From Streptomyces zaomyceticus (lineage in GTDB: Bacteria; Actinomycetota; Actinomycetes; Streptomycetales; Streptomycetaceae): a stretch of 64,000 bases of DNA. Under the pieces are notes generated by a model that did no database searches, had not been told where the DNA came from, and saw only the letters and a list, made by a program, of their open reading frames with translations. The DNA lies in NCBI RefSeq assembly GCF_014656215.1, contig NZ_BNBZ01000004.1:343360-407359 (forward strand), written 5' to 3'. Of this stretch, positions 59,893 to 64,000 are shown piece by piece (positions within the stretch are counted from its first letter, which is position 1; every line of letters starts with the position of its first letter). The position numbers and the translations under genes were made by a program.

Positions 59893-59952
59893 CAGGTCCA
59901 CTCTCCTCGGCTTGTCGTCATGCGTCACAGGTACAGACGACAGAACCAGGGT

Positions 59953-59974
59953 TTTGGTGCCCTATTTCACCAAA
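59953..59974. promoter_or_regulatory. Inverted repeat between the small membrane gene and thyX
   Basis: TTTGGTG (59953-59959) and CACCAAA (59968-59974) are perfect inverted copies around 8 bp, in the 155-bp divergent region. A repressor operator or overlapping promoter is plausible. No regulator can be assigned. Confidence 0.45.
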
Positions 59975-60047
59975 GCAGCCGAATCTCGTCCCCCGGTAGG
60001 ACGTCGTTAGAGTGGGCGACCGCAGCAACCGATTGGAAGGACCGCTG

Positions 60048-60788
60048 GTGACCGACAGCCCCACCGAGAACGTGAAGATCGACTTCCGGAGCGACGTCAC
60101 CGTTGATCTGGTCAAGAGCGCGGCGGCCGACTCCGACGTCCTCTGGGCGGCCCGGGTGTCCACGGCGGGGGAGCAGTCCCTCGAAGAGCTCCAGAAGGAC
60201 CCGGAGCGTTCGAAGGGCCTCATCAACTACCTGATGCGGGACCGTCACGGCAGCCCCTTCGAGCACAACTCGATGACGTTCTTCATCAGCGCCCCGATCT
60301 TCGTGTTCCGCGAGTTCATGCGGCACCGGGTGGGCTGGTCGTACAACGAGGAATCGGGCCGCTACAGGGAGCTCCAGCCGGTCTTCTACGTCCCCGACGC
60401 CTCCCGCAAGCTCGTCCAGGAGGGCCGCCCGGGCAAGTACGTCTTCGTCGACGGCACCCAGGAGCAGCACGACCTGGTCAGCCGCACGATGGAGGACTCG
60501 TACCGCCAGGCGTACGCCACCTACCAGGAGATGCTGGCCGCCGGCGTCGCCCGTGAGGTCGCCCGTTCGGTCCTGCCCGTCGGTCTCTTCTCCTCGATGT
60601 ACGCCACGTGCAACGCGCGCTCGCTGATGCACTTCCTCGGGCTGCGCACCCAGCACGAGCTTGCCGCGGTCCCGTCCTTCCCGCAGCGGGAGATCGAGAT
60701 GGTCGGCGAGAAGATGGAGGAGCACTGGGCCCGGCTGATGCCGCTGACCCACGCGGCCTTCAACAAGAACGGCCGTGTGGCCCCGTAG
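60048..60788 (+). CDS. thyX: FAD-dependent thymidylate synthase
   Basis: A 246-aa flavoenzyme that methylates dUMP using methylenetetrahydrofolate and FAD/NADPH. The ThyX motif is complete: RHRVGWSYNEESGR (R92, H93, R94, S98, N100, S103, R105). Other marks are HGSPFEHNSMTFFI and RSVLPVGLFSSMYATCNARS. GTG 60048 has GGAAGGA at good spacing; the longer frame from 60012 lacks one. ThyX is the usual actinobacterial alternative to ThyA. Confidence 0.97.
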   Translation: MTDSPTENVKIDFRSDVTVDLVKSAAADSDVLWAARVSTAGEQSLEELQKDPERSKGLINYLMRDRHGSPFEHNSMTFFISAPIFVFREFMRHRVGWSYNEESGRYRELQPVFYVPDASRKLVQEGRPGKYVFVDGTQEQHDLVSRTMEDSYRQAYATYQEMLAAGVAREVARSVLPVGLFSSMYATCNARSLMHFLGLRTQHELAAVPSFPQREIEMVGEKMEEHWARLMPLTHAAFNKNGRVAP

Positions 60789-60826
60789 GGCACAGATGTC
60801 CGAACACCCCGAGCGAAGTGTCCGTA

Positions 60827-60856
60827 TTGCGACGTTTCACGAAGTTCATCTAGGCT
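60827..60856 (+). promoter_or_regulatory. Housekeeping-sigma promoter for dapA
   Basis: -35 TTGCGA (60827-60832), 18 bp, -10 TAGGCT (60851-60856). Transcription would start near 60863, about 100 bp before dapA, so the transcript begins almost directly with the hairpin at 60868-60905. Confidence 0.55.
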
Positions 60857-60867
60857 GATCAAACGGA

Positions 60868-60905
60868 CCCGGCGCTGCCTGAACCCCCGAGCAGGCAGCG
60901 CCGGG
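60868..60905 (+). terminator. Hairpin between thyX and dapA
   Basis: Perfect 14-bp stem CCCGGCGCTGCCTG (60868-60881) with 60892-60905, 10-base loop. It can end thyX transcription or, since the promoter at 60827 lies upstream, form a 5' structure on the dapA transcript. Confidence 0.75.
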
Positions 60906-60965
60906 CTCCTTTCTCCCGTGCCCCTCGGGGACACCCGGCGCTGAGCAGCGAGTAGCGTGTTACCC

Positions 60966-61865
60966 ATGGCTCCGATCTCCACTCCGCAGACCCCCTTCGG
61001 GCGGGTCCTCACCGCCATGGTCACGCCCTTCACGGCGGACGGCGCACTCGACCTCGACGGTGCCCAGCGACTGGCCACCCACCTGGTGGACGCAGGCAAC
61101 GACGGCCTCGTCGTCAACGGCACCACCGGCGAGTCCCCCACCACCAGCGACGCGGAGAAATCGGAGCTGGTACGAGCGGTACTGGAGGCGGTCGGCGACC
61201 GCGCCCACATCGTGGCCGGCATCGGCACCAACGACACCCACCACTCCATCGAGCTCGCCCGCGCCGCCGAGCGCGACGGCGCGCACGGCCTGCTCGCCGT
61301 CACCCCGTACTACAACAAGCCCCCGCAGGAGGGCCTGTACCGGCACTTCTCGGCCATCGCCGACGCCACCGGGCTCCCGGTGATGCTGTACGACATTCCC
61401 GGCCGCAGCGGCGTCCCGATCGACACCGAGACACTCGTCCGGCTCGCCGAGCACCCGCGCATCGTCGCCAACAAGGACGCCAAGGGCGACCTCGGCCGCG
61501 CCAGCTGGGCGATCGCCCGCTCCGGCCTCGCCTGGTACTCCGGCGACGACATGCTCAACCTCCCGCTGCTCTCGGTCGGAGCCTGCGGCTTCGTCTCCGT
61601 CGTGGGCCACGTGGTCACCCCGGAGCTCCGCGCCCTCGTCGACGCCCACCTGGGCGGCGAGGTCCAGAAGGCCACCGAGATCCACCAGAAGCTGCTCCCG
61701 GTCTACACCGGCATGTTCCGCACCCAGGGCGTCATGACCACCAAGGCCGCCCTCGCCCTCCAGGGCCTCCCGGCCGGCCCGCTGCGCCTGCCGCTCGTGG
61801 AGCTCTCCCCCCAGGAGACCGAGCAGCTCAAGGTCGACCTGGCCGCCGGCGGGGTAGAGCTCTGA
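60966..61865 (+). CDS. dapA: 4-hydroxy-tetrahydrodipicolinate synthase
   Basis: A 299-aa class I aldolase that condenses pyruvate and aspartate semialdehyde, the entry to diaminopimelate and lysine. TIM-barrel signatures: VNGTTGESPTTSDAEK, VTPYYNKPPQEGLYRHF with the triad Tyr, and IVANKDAKGDL with the Schiff-base Lys. ATG 60966 fits the family start; ATG 60957 would add three residues. RNase J follows 99 bp later. Confidence 0.97.
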   Translation: MAPISTPQTPFGRVLTAMVTPFTADGALDLDGAQRLATHLVDAGNDGLVVNGTTGESPTTSDAEKSELVRAVLEAVGDRAHIVAGIGTNDTHHSIELARAAERDGAHGLLAVTPYYNKPPQEGLYRHFSAIADATGLPVMLYDIPGRSGVPIDTETLVRLAEHPRIVANKDAKGDLGRASWAIARSGLAWYSGDDMLNLPLLSVGACGFVSVVGHVVTPELRALVDAHLGGEVQKATEIHQKLLPVYTGMFRTQGVMTTKAALALQGLPAGPLRLPLVELSPQETEQLKVDLAAGGVEL

Positions 61866-61918
61866 CAACGGACTTCACAACTGAACACTGACAACAGCAA
61901 GTGCACGAATGTCATGCG

Positions 61919-61944
61919 CGCCACGTGCCAAGAGGTACGTGGCG
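61919..61944 (+). promoter_or_regulatory. Hairpin in the RNase J leader
   Basis: CGCCACGT (61919-61926) pairs with ACGTGGCG (61937-61944), 10-base loop, ending 20 bp before the TTG start. It may be a target of RNase J autoregulation, as RNases often control their own message; inference. Confidence 0.45.
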
Positions 61945-61964
61945 TGCGTGGTGAGGAGAGTCTT

Positions 61965-63641
61965 TTGAGTCATCCGCATCCTGAACTCGGCGCCCCGCCG
62001 AAGCTGCCGAAGGGCGCCCTGCGCGTCATCCCGCTCGGCGAAATCGGCCGGAACATGACGGTCTTCGAGTTCGACGGCCGTCTGCTCATCGTCGACTGCG
62101 GCGTCCTCTTCCCCGAGGAGGAGCAGCCCGGCGTCGACCTGATCCTGCCGGACTTCACCATCATCCGGGACCGCCTCGACGACATCGAAGGCATCGTGCT
62201 CACGCACGGCCACGAGGACCACATCGGTGCCGTCCCCTACCTGCTCCGGCTCAAGCCGGACATCCCGCTCATCGGCTCCAAGCTGACCCTCGCCCTGATC
62301 GAGGCCAAGCTCCAGGAGCACCGCATCCGCCCCTACACCCTCGAGGTGAAGGAGGGCGACCGGGAGGTCCTGGGTTCGTTCGACTGCGAGTTCATCGCGG
62401 TCAACCACTCCATCCCGGACGCGCTCGCGGTCGCGATCCGCACCCCCGCGGGCATGGCCGTCGCCACCGGCGACTTCAAGATGGACCAGCTCCCGCTGGA
62501 CGGCCGCCTCACGGACCTGCACGCCTTCGCGCGTCTGAGCGAGGAAGGCATCGACCTCCTCCTCTCGGACTCCACGAACGCCGAGGTCCCGGGCTTCGTC
62601 CCGCCGGAGAAGGACATCTCCAACGTCCTGCGCACGGTCTTCGCGAACGCCCAGAAGCGCATCATCGTGGCCAGCTTCGCCAGCCACGTGCACCGCATCC
62701 AGCAGATCCTCGACGCCGCCCACGAGTACGGCCGCAGGGTCGCCTTCGTCGGCCGCTCGATGGTCCGCAACATGGGCATCGCCCGTGACCTGGGCTACCT
62801 CCGGGTCCCGGCCGGCCTCGTCGTGGACGTGAAGACCCTCGACGACCTGCCGGACGACGAGGTCGTGCTGGTCTGCACGGGTTCCCAGGGCGAGCCGATG
62901 GCGGCCCTGTCCCGCATGGCCAACCGCGACCACCAGATCCGGATCGTCCCCGGTGACACCGTGATCCTGGCGTCCTCGCTGATCCCGGGCAACGAGAACG
63001 CGGTCTACCGCGTGATCAACGGCCTGACCCGCTGGGGCGCGCACGTCGTCCACAAGGGCAACGCCAAGGTCCACGTCTCGGGCCACGCCTCGGCCGGCGA
63101 GCTGCTGTACTTCTACAACATCTGCCGACCGAAGAACCTCATGCCGGTCCACGGCGAATGGCGCCACCTGCGCGCCAACGCCGAGCTCGGCGCGATGACG
63201 GGTATCCCCAAGGACCACATCGTCATCGCCGAGGACGGCGTCGTCGTCGACCTGGTCGACGGCCGCGCCCGGATCACCGGCAAGGTCCAGGCGGGTTACG
63301 TGTACGTCGACGGCCTCTCGGTCGGCGACGTCACCGAGACCTCCCTCAAGGACCGCCGCATCCTGGGCGAGGAGGGCATCATCTCGGTCTTCGTCGTGGT
63401 CGACTCCTCGACCGGCAAGATCGTGGGCGGCCCGCACGTCCACGCCCGAGGCTCCGGTATCGACGACTCCGCGTTCGACGCGGTGCTCCCGAAGATCGAC
63501 CAGGCCCTCAACAAGTCGTTCCAGGACGGCGTCGTCGAACCCCACCAGCTCCAGCAGCTGATCCGCCGCAGCGTCGGCAAGTGGGTCTCCGACACCTACC
63601 GCCGGCGCCCGATGATCCTCCCGGTCGTCGTAGAGGTCTGA
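61965..63641 (+). CDS. rnj: Ribonuclease J
   Basis: A 558-aa metallo-beta-lactamase-family RNase with 5'-3' exo and endo activity. Zinc motif LTHGHEDHIGAVPYLL; further ligands in AVNHSIPDALA and ATGDFKMDQLPL; beta-CASP parts in ASFASHVHRIQQI and VHVSGHASAGELLYF. The start is TTG 61965 after GAGGAGAG (S. coelicolor RNase J begins SHPHPELG). Oddity: the conserved LGGLGEIGRN is LGEIGRN here, three residues short near position 25. dapA-rnj order is the usual Streptomyces one. Confidence 0.96.
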   Translation: MSHPHPELGAPPKLPKGALRVIPLGEIGRNMTVFEFDGRLLIVDCGVLFPEEEQPGVDLILPDFTIIRDRLDDIEGIVLTHGHEDHIGAVPYLLRLKPDIPLIGSKLTLALIEAKLQEHRIRPYTLEVKEGDREVLGSFDCEFIAVNHSIPDALAVAIRTPAGMAVATGDFKMDQLPLDGRLTDLHAFARLSEEGIDLLLSDSTNAEVPGFVPPEKDISNVLRTVFANAQKRIIVASFASHVHRIQQILDAAHEYGRRVAFVGRSMVRNMGIARDLGYLRVPAGLVVDVKTLDDLPDDEVVLVCTGSQGEPMAALSRMANRDHQIRIVPGDTVILASSLIPGNENAVYRVINGLTRWGAHVVHKGNAKVHVSGHASAGELLYFYNICRPKNLMPVHGEWRHLRANAELGAMTGIPKDHIVIAEDGVVVDLVDGRARITGKVQAGYVYVDGLSVGDVTETSLKDRRILGEEGIISVFVVVDSSTGKIVGGPHVHARGSGIDDSAFDAVLPKIDQALNKSFQDGVVEPHQLQQLIRRSVGKWVSDTYRRRPMILPVVVEV

Positions 63642-63663
63642 CCGGTCTGACCTGCGCCACACC

Positions 63664-63703
63664 GGAGCGGGGCCCCTCGATTTGCATCGGGGCGCCCCGC
63701 TCC
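63664..63703 (+). terminator. Terminator after RNase J
   Basis: GGAGCGGGGCCCC (63664-63676) pairs with GGGGCGCCCCGCTCC (63689-63703), with a small internal bulge, 23 bp after the stop. It separates rnj from the rRNA promoters. Confidence 0.8.
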
Positions 63704-63776
63704 AGTACGTTTACGGCTCCGCCAGAACGGGAAGCTCCAGCGCCGCCGTGCGCCAGGACAGCTGACCGGGAGGCGG

Positions 63777-63805
63777 GAAATCCGACTCAGATCATCTGAT
63801 AAAGT
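63777..63805 (+). promoter_or_regulatory. rRNA operon promoter, upstream copy
   Basis: -35 GAAATC (63777-63782), 17 bp, -10 TAAAGT (63800-63805), within CTGATAAAGTCGG. Streptomyces rrn operons carry several tandem promoters; the AT-rich purine-dense sequence here is typical of them. The -35 is not TTGACA-like. Confidence 0.6.
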
Positions 63806-63860
63806 CGGAACCGCCGAAAGGCCCCCGGAGTGAAAACAAAAGGGACCGGAAAGCGCCGAG

Positions 63861-63889
63861 GAAATCGGGTCGGAAAGATCTGATAGAGT
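63861..63889 (+). promoter_or_regulatory. rRNA operon promoter, downstream copy
   Basis: -35 GAAATC (63861-63866), 17 bp, -10 TAGAGT (63884-63889), in CTGATAGAGTCGT. It repeats the architecture of the upstream copy exactly (same -35, same spacing), 84 bp further on. Confidence 0.65.
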
Positions 63890-63960
63890 CGTAAACGCAA
63901 GACCGAAGGGAAGCCCGGAGGAAAGCCCGAGAGGGTGAGTACAAAGGAAGCGTCCGTTCC

Positions 63961-64000
63961 TTGAGAACTCAACAGCGTGCCAAAAATCAACGCCAGATTA
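63961..64000 (+). promoter_or_regulatory. rRNA leader antitermination/processing element (16S gene beyond edge)
   Basis: TTGAGAACTCAACAGCGTGC is followed by CAAAAATCAACGCC. TTGAG/CTCAA forms a small stem, and the whole is the conserved leader found before actinobacterial 16S (boxB/boxA-like and RNase III processing sequence). No 16S sequence is reached in this window. Confidence 0.75.

Noticed and set aside
63787..63990. A 67-aa minus-strand frame in the rRNA promoter region
   Set aside because: It is antisense to promoters and the conserved rRNA leader and has no coding signature.

Overview
The window is high-GC chromosomal DNA with GTG/TTG starts, ATGA-overlapping operons and a conserved housekeeping gene order (dxr-ispG-proS, rimP-nusA-infB-rbfA-truB-ribF, ESX locus, rpsO-pnp-dapB-thyX-dapA-rnj, then an rRNA promoter region). 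From memory this order matches the Streptomyces core chromosome, in particular the stretch of S. coelicolor around SCO5690-SCO5745. The organism is almost certainly a Streptomyces or very close relative.

Layout. (1) 1-5250 is accessory: the N-terminus of a secreted protein, a VCBS-repeat secreted protein, a 58-residue exported peptide, a small unknown protein, a TrmB/LuxR-type regulator, an LppU-like membrane protein, and an overlapping possible gene remnant followed by a DUF6087-like gene. (2) 5673-16178: acyl-CoA dehydrogenase, an unusual EPSP-synthase paralogue, the MEP-pathway enzymes Dxr and IspG flanking an M50 intramembrane protease, two GNAT proteins and ProS. (3) 16423-19333: a four-gene leftward operon (lipoprotein, ferritin-like DUF4439, degenerate aminoglycoside phosphotransferase, SPFH protein). 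(4) 19513-31255: the rimP-nusA-ylxR-infB-ylxP-rbfA-truB translation operon, a 1206-aa pseudoprotease/STAND-type NTPase, and ribF. (5) 31349-37251: a five-gene peptide ABC importer operon read leftward. (6) 37438-53412: a complete type VII (ESX) secretion locus: EspI-like MinD ATPase, an unknown ESX-linked protein, EccE, EccB, MycP, EsxB, EsxA, a DUF397 protein, a single-chain EccC and EccD. (7) 53638-63641: rpsO, pnp, an M16 peptidase, dapB, three small membrane or PH-domain genes, thyX, dapA and RNase J. (8) 63704-64000: tandem rRNA promoters and an antitermination/processing leader; the 16S gene must start just beyond the right edge.

The genes form coherent modules: isoprenoid precursor synthesis, transcription/translation factor supply, diaminopimelate/lysine synthesis, RNA turnover (PNPase and RNase J), and ESX secretion, which in Streptomyces is linked to development. 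The most unusual items are the trypsin-like domain with an inactivated triad fused to a P-loop NTPase between truB and ribF, the peptide/regulator cassette at 1.8-3.6 kb, the degenerate kinase, the EPSP synthase with a rebuilt glyphosate loop, a 3-residue deletion in RNase J that looks like slippage, and a 17-bp TTCG-capped hairpin lying inside the start of the M16 peptidase gene.

All identifications rest on reading sequence motifs and on recalled family knowledge; no database search was run.
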